Assembly: GCA_963791235.1 (NCBI GenBank)
Contig: CAWBRW010000013.1
Span: 310,001-374,000, forward strand
Origin: JALORV01 sp963791235
Lineage (GTDB): Bacteria; Pseudomonadota; Gammaproteobacteria; Burkholderiales; Burkholderiaceae_F
DNA length: 64,000 nt
Direction of reading: 5' to 3'
In this document: piece after piece, positions 35,221 to 43,352 of the stretch
Layout of the letters: each line of letters starts with the position of its first letter
Position numbering within the stretch: position 1 is the stretch's first letter
Position numbers and translations under genes: made by a program
Notes under the pieces: model-generated
The model's database searches: none
Seen by the model: the letters and a program-made list of their open reading frames with translations, nothing else
Told to the model about the DNA's origin: nothing

Positions 35221-36243
35221 ATGAATGCTACGACGTACGGATTGGATGTGGCAAAGCGCGTGTTCCAGCTGTACTGGGTCGAGGCACAGACGGGTGAGAT
35301 CGTGAACCGACGGTTTGGGCGGGATGAGTTGATTGGGTTTCTGGCGCAGCGGCCAGCAGGTCGAGTGGCGCTGGAAGCGTGCGGCAGTGGGCACTGGTGG
35401 GCGCGCAAGATCAAGGCGCTCGGGCATGAAGTGGTGCTGTTGCACGCGAACTTCATCCGTCCCTTCGTGCAGACGAACAAGACCGATGCGGCGGATGCGC
35501 GGGCGATCTGGACCGCGGTGCAGCAGCCGGGAATGCGCACGGTGGCGGCCAAGACCGAAGATCAGCAGGCGATGCTGGCTCTGCACCGAATGCGCGCGTT
35601 GCTGGTCAAGTTCCGGACCATGCAGGTGAACCAGCTGCGCGGGTTGCTGTACGAGTTTGGCGTGACCTTTAGGTCGGGTCGCCTGGCGGGTCTGGCTGAG
35701 ATGCGCGCGCGCATGGCCGAGCTGGAGGAAGCGCTGCCGGCGGTACTGATCAGCAGTCTGCAGGACCAGTTGAAGCGGATCGACGGACTCGAGCAGGACA
35801 TCGATCAGCTCGAGCAGCGGATCGGCGCCTGGCACAAACAGGAAGCCGCATGCCGCGCGATCACCGAAGTGCCTGGTATCGGCAAGCTCACCGCAACCGT
35901 GCTGGTGGCGATGATCGGGGACGCAAGGTCGTTCAAGTCGGGACGCGAGTTTGCTTCGTTTCTCGGATTGGTGCCACGACAAACTGGCACCGGAGGCAAG
36001 ACGCGCTTGGGATCGATCTCGAAGCGAGGCGATCCGTACGTGCGCACGCTGTTGATCCATGGCGCTCGCTCGGTGATGTGCCGTACCAAGGTGCCGACAG
36101 TGTGGCAAGCGGCGATTCGGGCACGCCGACCTGCCAACGTGGCCACAGTGGCCTTGGCCAACAAGATGGCGCGAACCGCGTGGGCAATTCTGGCTCACGG
36201 TCGGGCCTATCAGAAGGACTACGTGAGCGTGAGACCAGCGTAG
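35221..36243 (+). CDS. IS110-family DEDD transposase
   Basis: This 340-residue recombinase has the RuvC-like DEDD catalytic set: D9 in YGLDVAKRVF, E52 in LEACGSG, D89 and D92 in NKTDAADAR. A coiled region follows (about 155-215), then the Tnp_20 domain (VPGIGKLTATVLVAMIGDAR, FLGLVPRQTGTGGK, SISKRGDPYVRTLLIHGAR). In many relatives the loop here reads like HSSGGK and holds the conserved serine; at that place this protein has Gly256 in QTGTGGK. GGAGGG 6 nt before the ATG sets the start; a longer start at 35200 is unlikely. Confidence 0.92.
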   Translation: MNATTYGLDVAKRVFQLYWVEAQTGEIVNRRFGRDELIGFLAQRPAGRVALEACGSGHWWARKIKALGHEVVLLHANFIRPFVQTNKTDAADARAIWTAVQQPGMRTVAAKTEDQQAMLALHRMRALLVKFRTMQVNQLRGLLYEFGVTFRSGRLAGLAEMRARMAELEEALPAVLISSLQDQLKRIDGLEQDIDQLEQRIGAWHKQEAACRAITEVPGIGKLTATVLVAMIGDARSFKSGREFASFLGLVPRQTGTGGKTRLGSISKRGDPYVRTLLIHGARSVMCRTKVPTVWQAAIRARRPANVATVALANKMARTAWAILAHGRAYQKDYVSVRPA

Positions 36244-36497
36244 CCGATGAACTGAACGGGAGTGTTAAGAAGCCGATAGGTTGCTGAGGTTGATTCTCGA
36301 GTGATGGCAAGACAGGTCGGACCGCAAGAACGCAAACCTGAACACAGCCTTGCGGACATTAAGCGCGCGGCCGAGATGAGGACGTTCTTGGCGAATTCCA
36401 TCAGGGCCCGCAGGCTTCGGCTTGCACGACAAGGCCGGATATAAGACTGCAGCCAGTACCTCGTTGAGGCATCACATGAAGATCAACTTGGCAAACC
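36244..36497 (+). ncRNA. Candidate bridge-RNA region in the right end of the IS1111-type element
   Basis: The stretch between the transposase stop and the right inverted repeat has no open frame of its own. From what is known of IS110 elements, the IS1111 group carries its guide (bridge) RNA in a long right end. Length and position fit, but I did not fold it or identify the two binding loops. This is inference from family and layout. Confidence 0.4.
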
Positions 36498-36514
36498 GGG
36501 CGGTGTCCATATAA

Positions 36515-36650
36515 GGCTGTGTGAAAACGCTCCCTCACAGCACGTAACTCTGAAGTCGACGTCTCAGATCGCTCTGTATTCAACGATCGGCCTTCGGGGA
36601 ATACCAAACCGACCTCCGAAAACGTGTGAGTTTTGCGTTTTCACACTGCC
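36515..36650. repeat. Short inverted-repeat element (MITE-like), copy 1
   Basis: The 136-bp element is bounded by GGCTGTGTGAAAACGC at 36515-36530 and, inverted, GCGTTTTCACACTGCC at 36635-36650 (15 of 16). It carries no gene. The core contains a GTATTC/GAATAC inverted pair. A shorter copy in the same orientation lies at 41776-41879 and lacks about 32 bp of the interior. The IS1111-type element ends 4 nt to the left. Confidence 0.8.
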
Positions 36651-37067
36651 TCGGCCAATTACCCACCTCAGCGGGCTCAGCCAGATAGCCCAAGAGCAGC
36701 CTATTCAACCGGTCTCTCGATCGACGGTGTAGGGAAAGAACGCGCTGTCGTGTCCTTTGGGTGGGAGCCGCGCCCGTTGGGTGATCTTCAACAACAAACC
36801 AGCAGCACGCCGCCGAGCCCCCATTCGCTCCGGCCGCCTGGTCCGCTCCAAAGCAGTCGGCCGCGGCATTCCCGCTGACTACTCCAAGGGCCGGATCAAG
36901 CCTGTCCAGTGTCAATGCCAGCCTTCGAGGTTCATGCGTCGAGACGGAACTGATCATCACGACGTCGATTCGCCCCCGCGTCGATTGCAATCTGGGCGAT
37001 TCGACCGTATCGCGCGCCTTGAGCACGCCCTAAGGTTCGCGCATCGTCCCACGAACCGAAGTCGACC
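36651..37067. other. 417-bp spacer with no convincing gene
   Basis: An open frame on the minus strand (36580-37026) runs through the repeat and has no recognisable domain or ribosome site. Base composition is more even than in the flanking genes. This may be debris from the insertion events. It should contain the promoter of the DUF4242 gene, but I see no clear -35/-10 pair. Confidence 0.5.
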
Positions 37068-37352
37068 ATGCCCCGCTACCTCGTCGAACGCACCTTCTCC
37101 GCCGGCGCTGGTGCCGCCGCTGATAGCGCCGCCGCGGGTTGCTCCGACGCGGTGATCCGCGCCAATGGGTGCGAAGGCGTGACTTGGCTCCAATCGTTCG
37201 TAACGCCGGACCGTCGGCGCAGCTTCTGCATCGTCGACGCTCCATCGCCAGAGGCAATCCGCGTCGCCGCGCAGGCCACCGCCCTGCCGGTGGACCGCAT
37301 CACCGAGGTGCGGGTTCTCGATCCGCACGCAATGTCGATGCCCTCGCGGTAA
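37068..37352 (+). CDS. DUF4242 family small protein
   Basis: This 94-residue protein has the DUF4242 pattern: a start of the PRYLVERTF type, CEGVTWLQSFVTPDRRRSF near the middle, and APSPEAIRVAAQATALPVDR followed by ITEVRVLDP at the end. The family forms small ferredoxin-like-fold proteins; some actinobacterial members bind nickel, from memory. No signal peptide is present. It lies 68 nt upstream of the haloperoxidase-like gene in the same direction and inside the stretch bracketed by the two short inverted-repeat elements. Function is unknown. Confidence 0.75.
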   Translation: MPRYLVERTFSAGAGAAADSAAAGCSDAVIRANGCEGVTWLQSFVTPDRRRSFCIVDAPSPEAIRVAAQATALPVDRITEVRVLDPHAMSMPSR

Positions 37353-37420
37353 TTCAGGTTCCCCGGGTGGCTCTACGGGCGAGAGCCGCTGATCAAGCGT
37401 CATTCATCAACGGAGGCTGT

Positions 37421-38674
37421 ATGAAGTCTGTCACAAAGAAATGTCAACGTGCATGGGCCGCGGCGGTTGTCGCGGCACTGTGCCTGTCGGGCGCAATCGG
37501 CACGGCGCGCGCCGATGCTGTCCTGGACTGGAACGCGACCGCCGCGGCGCTTCCGATCCCGGCGCCACCCGTCCTTGCCCGCGTCATGGCGGCGATGCAC
37601 GGGGCGGTGCACGATGCGATCAACGCGATCGAGCCCCGCTACGAAACGTACCGTTTCTCTATCGAGGCGCCCGCAGGGGCTTCGATTGACGCCGCCGCGG
37701 CAAGCGCTGCGCACGGTGTGCTCGCTGCGCTCGTGCCGGCGCAGAAAGCCGCGCTCGACACTGCGCTCGCGCAGTCGCTGGCAAAGGTCAGCGATGAGCG
37801 TTCGAAAACCGACGGCGTCGCGGTGGGCAAGGCGGCTGCAGACCGCATGCTGGCCTGGCGCGCGCGAGACAACTTCGACGCGAAGGCCGAGGACAAGCCG
37901 GGCACCGGCGCGGGGGTGTGGCAGCGAACGCCGCCCGGGCTGATGGCTGGCGCGTTGCCGCAGTTCGGCGGCGTCACGCCCTTCGTGCTCAAGTCGGTGG
38001 ATCAGTTTGCGGCGAAGGGCCGACCCGCGCTGACGAGCCGGGAGTTCGCACGCGACCTGGACGAAGTCAAGCGCATGGGCGGTCGCCACAGCACCGAACG
38101 CACGGCCGACCAGACCGCGGTAGCCGTCTTCTGGGCGGGCAACGAAATCCCGCAGTTGAACGCGGTCGCGCGTGCCGCGTCGCAGGCCAGAAAGCTCTCG
38201 ATGCACGAGAACGCCCGTCTCTTCGCACTACTGCACACGGCCGCTGCCGACGCGTTGATCGTCGCGTTCAAGATCAAGTACCAGGACAATGCATGGCGCC
38301 CGATTTCCGCGATTCGTGCGGGCCACGGTGCCGTTACTGCGGACCCGACCTGGGAATCGCTGCTTGTCACCCCACCGCATCCGGAGTACCCCTCCGCCCA
38401 CTGCATCGTGGCCGGCGCCGTCGCGCAGGTGATACGCGAGTTCTTCGGCAGCGACGAGGTGAAGTTCAGCTACGTCTTTCCGCCGGGTCTGGGGATGATG
38501 AGAAGTTATACGAGCCTGGCGCAGATCGAGAAGGAGATGGAAGACGCGCGCGTGTTCGCCGGCATCCACTTCCGCAGCACGAACGAGCACTCCACCGAGC
38601 TGGGCCGCAAAGTGGGTGCGTATGCGGTCGCGAACCACCTTCGACCCACGGCGGCGTTGCGTGCGAGCCGATGA
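37421..38674 (+). CDS. Exported vanadium-haloperoxidase / PAP2-superfamily protein
   Basis: The 417-residue product has a signal peptide (AWAAAVVAALCLSGAIGTAR, cut near ARA) and an all-helical PAP2/chloroperoxidase domain. The phosphate or vanadate pocket is visible: KYQDNAWRP (K-x6-RP, near 286-294), PEYPSAH (near 322-328, the PSGH motif) and ARVFAGIHFR (R-x5-H, near 376-385). It could be a vanadium haloperoxidase or a phosphatase; sequence alone does not decide. CGGAGG 4 nt before the ATG fixes the start. It lies between a DUF4242 gene and a LuxR-type regulator, probably in one unit. Confidence 0.82.
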   Translation: MKSVTKKCQRAWAAAVVAALCLSGAIGTARADAVLDWNATAAALPIPAPPVLARVMAAMHGAVHDAINAIEPRYETYRFSIEAPAGASIDAAAASAAHGVLAALVPAQKAALDTALAQSLAKVSDERSKTDGVAVGKAAADRMLAWRARDNFDAKAEDKPGTGAGVWQRTPPGLMAGALPQFGGVTPFVLKSVDQFAAKGRPALTSREFARDLDEVKRMGGRHSTERTADQTAVAVFWAGNEIPQLNAVARAASQARKLSMHENARLFALLHTAAADALIVAFKIKYQDNAWRPISAIRAGHGAVTADPTWESLLVTPPHPEYPSAHCIVAGAVAQVIREFFGSDEVKFSYVFPPGLGMMRSYTSLAQIEKEMEDARVFAGIHFRSTNEHSTELGRKVGAYAVANHLRPTAALRASR

Positions 38675-38759
38675 TCGACGACCTAATCCACTGATCTAAG
38701 ATGCGCCGCAGCGGCGGGCGCGGCTGAGGTTGTCGATCCCGCTGCCGGAGGGCCCAAGC

Positions 38760-41363
38760 ATGACGCTGCTCGAGCGCGACGGGTTCCTGGCGCAGCTCCA
38801 TGACCGATGGGCGGAAGCGCGCGCAGGCTCAGGCCGGCTGGTGTTCGTCGAAGGCGAAGCGGGCATCGGCAAGACTACCGTGCTGCGCGCGTTCGCCGCT
38901 TCGATGCGCGCCCACTCGCCGGTGTACTGGGGTGCCTGCGAGGCGATGGCCACACCGCGCCCGCTCGGCGCGCTCGACGACATCGCCATCGACTCCGGCG
39001 GCAAGCTGGCCGTCGCGCGAGACGGCAGCGGTGAGCGGTATCGCCTGTTCGTTGCCTTCGTCGATCTGCTCGCCGAACGCCCGGCATTGGCCGTGCTCGA
39101 GGATGTGCACTGGGCCGACGAGGCGACGCTCGATCTGCTGCGCTACGCCGGCCGGCGCATTGCCCGCACCCGTTCGCTCCTCGTCGCGAGCTTTCGCAAC
39201 GACGAGGTCACGCCTTCGCATCCGCTGCGCGCCGTGCTCGGCGATCTGGCAACTGCCGGCGCTTCGCGGTTGGCGCCGCAACCACTCTCGCTGGCAGCGG
39301 TGCAGTCGCTCTGTGCCAATACCGGAGTCGATGCGTTGGCTTTGCACGAGCAAACGGCAGGCAACCCGTTCTTCGTCACCGAGGTGTTAGCGGCGACGGT
39401 GAAGACCACGCACGGCGTTCCCGCCACCGTGCAGGACGCAGTGCTGGCGCGCGCCGGACGGCTCTCGCCATCGGCGCGGGCCGTGCTCGATGCGGCCGCG
39501 GTGGCCGGGCCGCGCGCCGAGGCGTGGCTGTTGCGCGAGCTGACGGCCGCAGAGAGCGGGTCGATCGACGAGTGCCTGGCGACCGGAGTGCTGCGCGCCG
39601 AGGGCGCGGCGTACGCGTTTCGCCACGAACTGGCGCGCCAGGCGGTGCTGCAAGCGATGAGGCCGACTCGGGCGTTGAGCCTGCACCGGCTCGTGCTGCA
39701 GGCGCTCCTGGCGAGCGACGAGAACACCCGCATGGCCGCCCGGCTGGTGCTGCATGCCGAGCGTGCCGGCGACGTGGCCGCGGTGCGGCACTGGGCGCCG
39801 GTTGCGGCGCGCGAAGCGGCGGCGCACGGCGCGCACCGGCAAGCCGTTGCGCACTGGGCCCGCGCGCTGGCGCATAGCGAGCCGAGCGCCGAGCGTGCCG
39901 CGCTGCTCGACGCGTCGGCCGAAGATGTGCACATGAGCGTCGGCATCGACGAGGCGATCGCGGTGCGACGAGAAGCGGCGCAACTGTGGTGCGCGCACGG
40001 GCAGCCGGGCAACGCCGCGGTGTCGCTGGCGCAGCAGGCGGTGATGTTCCTGTACGCGGCCCGCATCGCCGACGCCGCGGCGACGTTGCGCGAGGCCCGA
40101 TCCCTCGTCGCCAACGACCCCGCCTCGCACGCGGCCCGGTTGGTGCAAATCTGCTCAGCGCAGCTTTGTCTGTTCGAGCGCGATAACGACGAAGCGATTG
40201 CGCTCGCGACGCCAGTGCTCGCACAGGCCGAGCGCGACGGCGCCGTGGCAGAGGTGGTGAGCTGCCTGAAGACGATCGGCCGCGCGCAGCTCTCATTGGA
40301 GCGGTTCGACGACGGCATCGCGACTCTCGAGCGCGCGCTCGCACTGGCGCTCGGCGCCAACGAGAATCGACTCGCCAGCCAGGTCTTCGCCAATCTCGGC
40401 GCGGGTCATGTCGACGCGTTCAGGCTCGAGCAGGCGCAAGCGTGGCTGCGCAAGGGCATTCGTTTCTGCACCGAGCGCGACCTCGATGCGACACGGTTGT
40501 TCCAGACAGCGTGGCTCTCCCAAGCGCTGCTGCTCGAGGGACACTGGGACGAGGCTGCGGCCGCCGCCCATGCGGTGATCGCCGAGCCAAAGGCGACGGT
40601 TATCGCGCGCATCGCGGCGCTGGTGGCGCTCGGGCGGCTGCGGGCGCGGCGCGGCGATCCGGGCGTCTGGAGCGCCCTCGACGAGGCGCGCGAACTGGCG
40701 GCGGGTGCCAGCGCGGGCAGCTTCCACGTCGCGCGGGCGGAGGCCGCCTGGCTGGAAGGGCGCGATCGGGACGCGGCGCGCGACGCCGCAGCCCACTTGC
40801 CGCAAGCGGTTGCCAAGCGGCAGATCGCCCTCGCCGCGCAACTGTCGTTGTGGTGCCGGCTCGGCGGCGATAAGGCGACACCGATTCCGGACTTTTGCGC
40901 GCAGCACCCGTTCGCCCTCGAAGCCGCGGGCCACTGGAAGGACGCGGCCGACGCATGGCGCGCGCTCGGTTGCCGGTTCGAGAGCGCTCGCGCCCTGTCA
41001 TACGGCGACGAGCCGGCGCAACGTCAGGCGCTCGCCACGTTCCAGGAACTCGGCGCGCAGCCGATGGTCGAGCGGGTCCGCCAGCGCCTGCGGACGGCGG
41101 GCGTGCGTGGCTTGCCGCGCGGCCCGCGGCATTCGACGCGCGAACACCCCGCCGGCCTCACCAGCAAGGAGATGGCGGTGCTCGAACTGCTCGCTGTGGG
41201 GCTGCGCAACAAGGAGATCGCGCTGCGCCTGCACCGCTCGGTGCGCACTGTCGACCACCACCTGGTGGCGATCTTCGACAAGCTCGGGGTAGCGACGCGC
41301 GCCGAGGCGGTGAGCGCAGCCCATCGGCTGGGCGTCGTCGCGACGGGTTCGGCGAGCGCCTGA
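38760..41363 (+). CDS. Large ATPase transcription regulator with C-terminal LuxR HTH (LAL/MalT-like)
   Basis: This 867-residue regulator has an N-terminal AAA/STAND ATPase with Walker A EGEAGIGKTTVLRAFAA (about 30-46) and Walker B LAVLEDVHWADEATLDLLRY. A long Ala-rich helical repeat region (about 300-750, TPR-like) follows, then a LuxR HTH at about 799-860 (LTSKEMAVLELLAVGLRNKE, RLHRSVRTVDHHLVAIFDKL). Proteins of this design respond to a small ligand. ATG 38760 with GGAGGG 7 nt upstream is preferred to the TTG at 38730. It starts 85 nt after the haloperoxidase-like gene and probably controls this module. The ligand is unknown. Confidence 0.86.
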   Translation: MTLLERDGFLAQLHDRWAEARAGSGRLVFVEGEAGIGKTTVLRAFAASMRAHSPVYWGACEAMATPRPLGALDDIAIDSGGKLAVARDGSGERYRLFVAFVDLLAERPALAVLEDVHWADEATLDLLRYAGRRIARTRSLLVASFRNDEVTPSHPLRAVLGDLATAGASRLAPQPLSLAAVQSLCANTGVDALALHEQTAGNPFFVTEVLAATVKTTHGVPATVQDAVLARAGRLSPSARAVLDAAAVAGPRAEAWLLRELTAAESGSIDECLATGVLRAEGAAYAFRHELARQAVLQAMRPTRALSLHRLVLQALLASDENTRMAARLVLHAERAGDVAAVRHWAPVAAREAAAHGAHRQAVAHWARALAHSEPSAERAALLDASAEDVHMSVGIDEAIAVRREAAQLWCAHGQPGNAAVSLAQQAVMFLYAARIADAAATLREARSLVANDPASHAARLVQICSAQLCLFERDNDEAIALATPVLAQAERDGAVAEVVSCLKTIGRAQLSLERFDDGIATLERALALALGANENRLASQVFANLGAGHVDAFRLEQAQAWLRKGIRFCTERDLDATRLFQTAWLSQALLLEGHWDEAAAAAHAVIAEPKATVIARIAALVALGRLRARRGDPGVWSALDEARELAAGASAGSFHVARAEAAWLEGRDRDAARDAAAHLPQAVAKRQIALAAQLSLWCRLGGDKATPIPDFCAQHPFALEAAGHWKDAADAWRALGCRFESARALSYGDEPAQRQALATFQELGAQPMVERVRQRLRTAGVRGLPRGPRHSTREHPAGLTSKEMAVLELLAVGLRNKEIALRLHRSVRTVDHHLVAIFDKLGVATRAEAVSAAHRLGVVATGSASA

Positions 41364-41775
41364 ACGGCGCGCCGGTCATCGACGCTCCGTGCGCCCAACA
41401 TCAGGCTGAGCAGCAGTTCACTGACCGACCGCAGGCGTTGTGGTTCGCGCTGCATCAGGCCATTGATTTCGACGCGGACCACGACTTGGAGGCGCTGCAA
41501 GCGCTGCCGACCGCGCTTTCACCCACGATCGACAGGTCGCGCCTGCTGCGCCCGGGCGCAAGTTCTAGGTCGCTGGGGGTCAGGGGCGAGAAAAGAGGCC
41601 GTTGATTTCCTGTCTTCCAGAGCCCTGGCAAGGCACGCTTGCGTGCGACCAGTACCAAACCTACGACGCGGCGCCGGATCCGAAGAAGTACTGGAGCGTA
41701 AACGATCCGGCAGATCCGCGGACCGTCCGCTCTCGGAAGGCCCGACGGCTAAAGTGAATTTCGACTTTGGGTGGA
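41364..41775. other. 412-bp spacer with no intact gene
   Basis: No ORF with a known domain was found. A short plus-strand frame from about 41608 reads PEPWQGTLACDQYQTYDA and ends at 41758. It is faintly like an IS66 transposase segment and could be a remnant, but the match is too short to rely on. Confidence 0.45.
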
Positions 41776-41879
41776 GGCTGTGTGAAAACGCTCCCTCACA
41801 CTCTGTATTCAACAATCGGCCCTTGGGGAATACCAAACCGACCCCCCAAAACGTGTGAGCTTTGAGTTTTCACACGGCC
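41776..41879. repeat. Short inverted-repeat element (MITE-like), copy 2
   Basis: This 104-bp copy has the same left end as copy 1 (GGCTGTGTGAAAACGC, 41776-41791) and a right end GAGTTTTCACACGGCC at 41864-41879. The interior matches copy 1 closely (ACTCTGTATTCAAC, GGGGAATACCAAACCGACC) but lacks about 32 bp. It is in the same orientation, 5.1 kb away, so recombination between copies would delete the DUF4242/haloperoxidase/LuxR stretch. The next 164 bp hold no gene. Confidence 0.8.
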
Positions 41880-42043
41880 TCGGTAGCGTGCAGTCGATCG
41901 CGCGACTGTCAGCTTCCGGTGAAAACTCGATGTCGGTTTTCAGAAGACGCCGATGTCAGCATGGGGTCGACCGCCACCCAACTGCGCGACCGGCGGACTT
42001 GCGTTCCAAACCGTCGCGGCTTTGATAATCCGCTTCCGTTCCG

Positions 42044-42655
42044 TCAGGGCAAGAGCGCAGCGCTGCCCAGCATTCCCGCGGCACGCAGGTTGACGAGAAT
42101 CTGGATCACTACCGGCAGGCCAATGAACCAGATCACGCCGCCCAGCGAACGCCGCAGCGTGCGCGGCTGCACAATGTAGGACTCCGGTTCGACAAACAGG
42201 TCGCGGCGCGGAAAGAAACTCGGCGTGCGACTGCAGTAGTCCACATACGACTGCCCGAACTTGCCACGCAGGAACTCCTCCTCGCCGGCAATGACCGCCG
42301 GATACACCAGCACAAAGAACGCGATCAGGAACAACGTGAGCGTGAACGTTTCGGTGGCCAGGCCGATGCCGATCAGGCCGATGAACGAGAAGAAGTACAG
42401 CGGATTGCGGCAGACCGAATAGGGGCCCTGCGTCACCAGTTCAGAGCTCTTGTAGCCGCTCGAGTACGTCAGGCACCAGATGCGGCCCACCATGCCGATG
42501 GCCGCCAGCACGATGCCAACGAGGAACATCGCGCGGCCCACCAGCGTGCCCTGCCACACGCTGCCGGTGGCAAGCAGCGCCACGACGAACGCAATGCCGA
42601 ACACACGGGAGACGGTGATGCGGTGCTGCGAGAAGAGTCGGGCGAGCGGGGACAT
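42044..42655 (-). CDS. Isoprenylcysteine carboxyl methyltransferase-like membrane protein
   Basis: The 203-residue protein has about five membrane segments and the cofactor-binding motifs of the ICMT/PEMT methyltransferase group: VTQGPYSVCRNPLYFFSFIG and EEEFLRGKFGQSYVDYCSRT. Bacterial members methylate membrane-associated substrates that are mostly unidentified. The open frame continues upstream to 43270 through the neighbouring gene; ATG 42655 gives the natural N-terminus (MSPLARLFSQHRITVSRVFG). The Bro-N-like gene lies 70 nt upstream on the same strand. Confidence 0.8.
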   Translation of the reverse strand: MSPLARLFSQHRITVSRVFGIAFVVALLATGSVWQGTLVGRAMFLVGIVLAAIGMVGRIWCLTYSSGYKSSELVTQGPYSVCRNPLYFFSFIGLIGIGLATETFTLTLFLIAFFVLVYPAVIAGEEEFLRGKFGQSYVDYCSRTPSFFPRRDLFVEPESYIVQPRTLRRSLGGVIWFIGLPVVIQILVNLRAAGMLGSAALLP

Positions 42656-42725
42656 GACCTGCCGATTCGGAACGAAACGCGGATTATCGCGCGATGAACC
42701 GTGGCGCCTGGAACCTCGGGTCGTC

Positions 42726-43313
42726 TCACGCCTCTCTGTCCGCCTCCTGCTCGCTGGAATCCCGCTCACGGCGCTTCCGATACGGGCCGATGACCTGGGT
42801 GTCAACCCAGCGCGCGAACTGCGTGGCCGTCCGCTCTGAGCGACGGTCCAGCCAGGCGGCGAGCCCCTTTTGCGAGAAGCACAGCAGGTTGGAGTCCGGC
42901 GCCTGACACAAGCCATCGCGACCCACAATGTGGCGCACACGCTCGGGATCGCGGGCATGTGGTTCCGTACCCAGCGCATCGAACACATCGGCGGCCGCAA
43001 ACCAGAGGGCATCCCCGTCAAACAGGATGCGGATCTGCCGCCCGTCAAATTCGTAGTAGCGACCACTCCACTCCTGCCAGCCTGCGTCGCGCAGCATTCG
43101 CATGCCGAAACGCGCGGCGCGATACAGCACCCACACCAGCCACAGCGCCCAAAACGGCGCGGCAAGAATGGCGCCGAGGCCGAACACTCCACCGCGATAG
43201 TCGCCGAGCAGCAGCGCGCCACCCACGCCGAGCCAGGAAAACCAGAACACCCAGCCCCAGCGGACGACACGTGCGTCGGGATCGCGAGCTAAAAAGGAGT
43301 CGCGCGGTTTCAC
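42726..43313 (-). CDS. Membrane protein with Bro-N-like domain
   Basis: The 195-residue product has two N-terminal membrane segments (WGWVFWFSWLGVGGALLLG and FGLGAILAAPFWALWLVWVL), then a domain like the Bro-N/KilA-type phage domain: FDGRQIRILFDGDALWFAAA, DVFDALG and QKGLAAWLDRRSERTATQFA followed by RWVDTQVIGP. Bro-N is normally found in phage and toxin or antirepressor proteins, so anchoring to the membrane is unusual. The start is a GTG at 43313 with no clear ribosome site, and no other start is nearby. No other phage gene is in the window. Confidence 0.65.
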   Translation of the reverse strand: MKPRDSFLARDPDARVVRWGWVFWFSWLGVGGALLLGDYRGGVFGLGAILAAPFWALWLVWVLYRAARFGMRMLRDAGWQEWSGRYYEFDGRQIRILFDGDALWFAAADVFDALGTEPHARDPERVRHIVGRDGLCQAPDSNLLCFSQKGLAAWLDRRSERTATQFARWVDTQVIGPYRKRRERDSSEQEADREA

Positions 43314-43352
43314 CGCGCGCAGGTTAGCGCAGCGGCTGCGGTACCCGTGCGG

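Larger units (their letters stand above)
35095..36510 (+). mobile_element. IS110-family insertion sequence, IS1111 group
   Basis: The element is bounded by a 13-bp inverted pair, ATGGACACCGCCC at 35095-35107 and its exact complement at 36498-36510. Subterminal inverted repeats are a mark of the IS1111 group; true ends may lie a few bases outside. It holds one DEDD transposase gene (35221-36243). The right noncoding end (about 265 nt) is longer than the left (about 125 nt). No target duplication is visible, as expected for this family. The right end lies 4 nt from the start of an inverted-repeat element at 36515. Confidence 0.85.

Noticed and set aside
36580..37026. 148-codon minus-strand frame overlapping the repeat
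   Set aside because: It has no domain and no ribosome site, and it begins within spacer and ends in the inverted-repeat element.
41608..41758. Possible IS66 transposase remnant (PWQGTLACDQYQTYDA)
   Set aside because: The match is too short and rests on memory only; kept as a note in the spacer entry.
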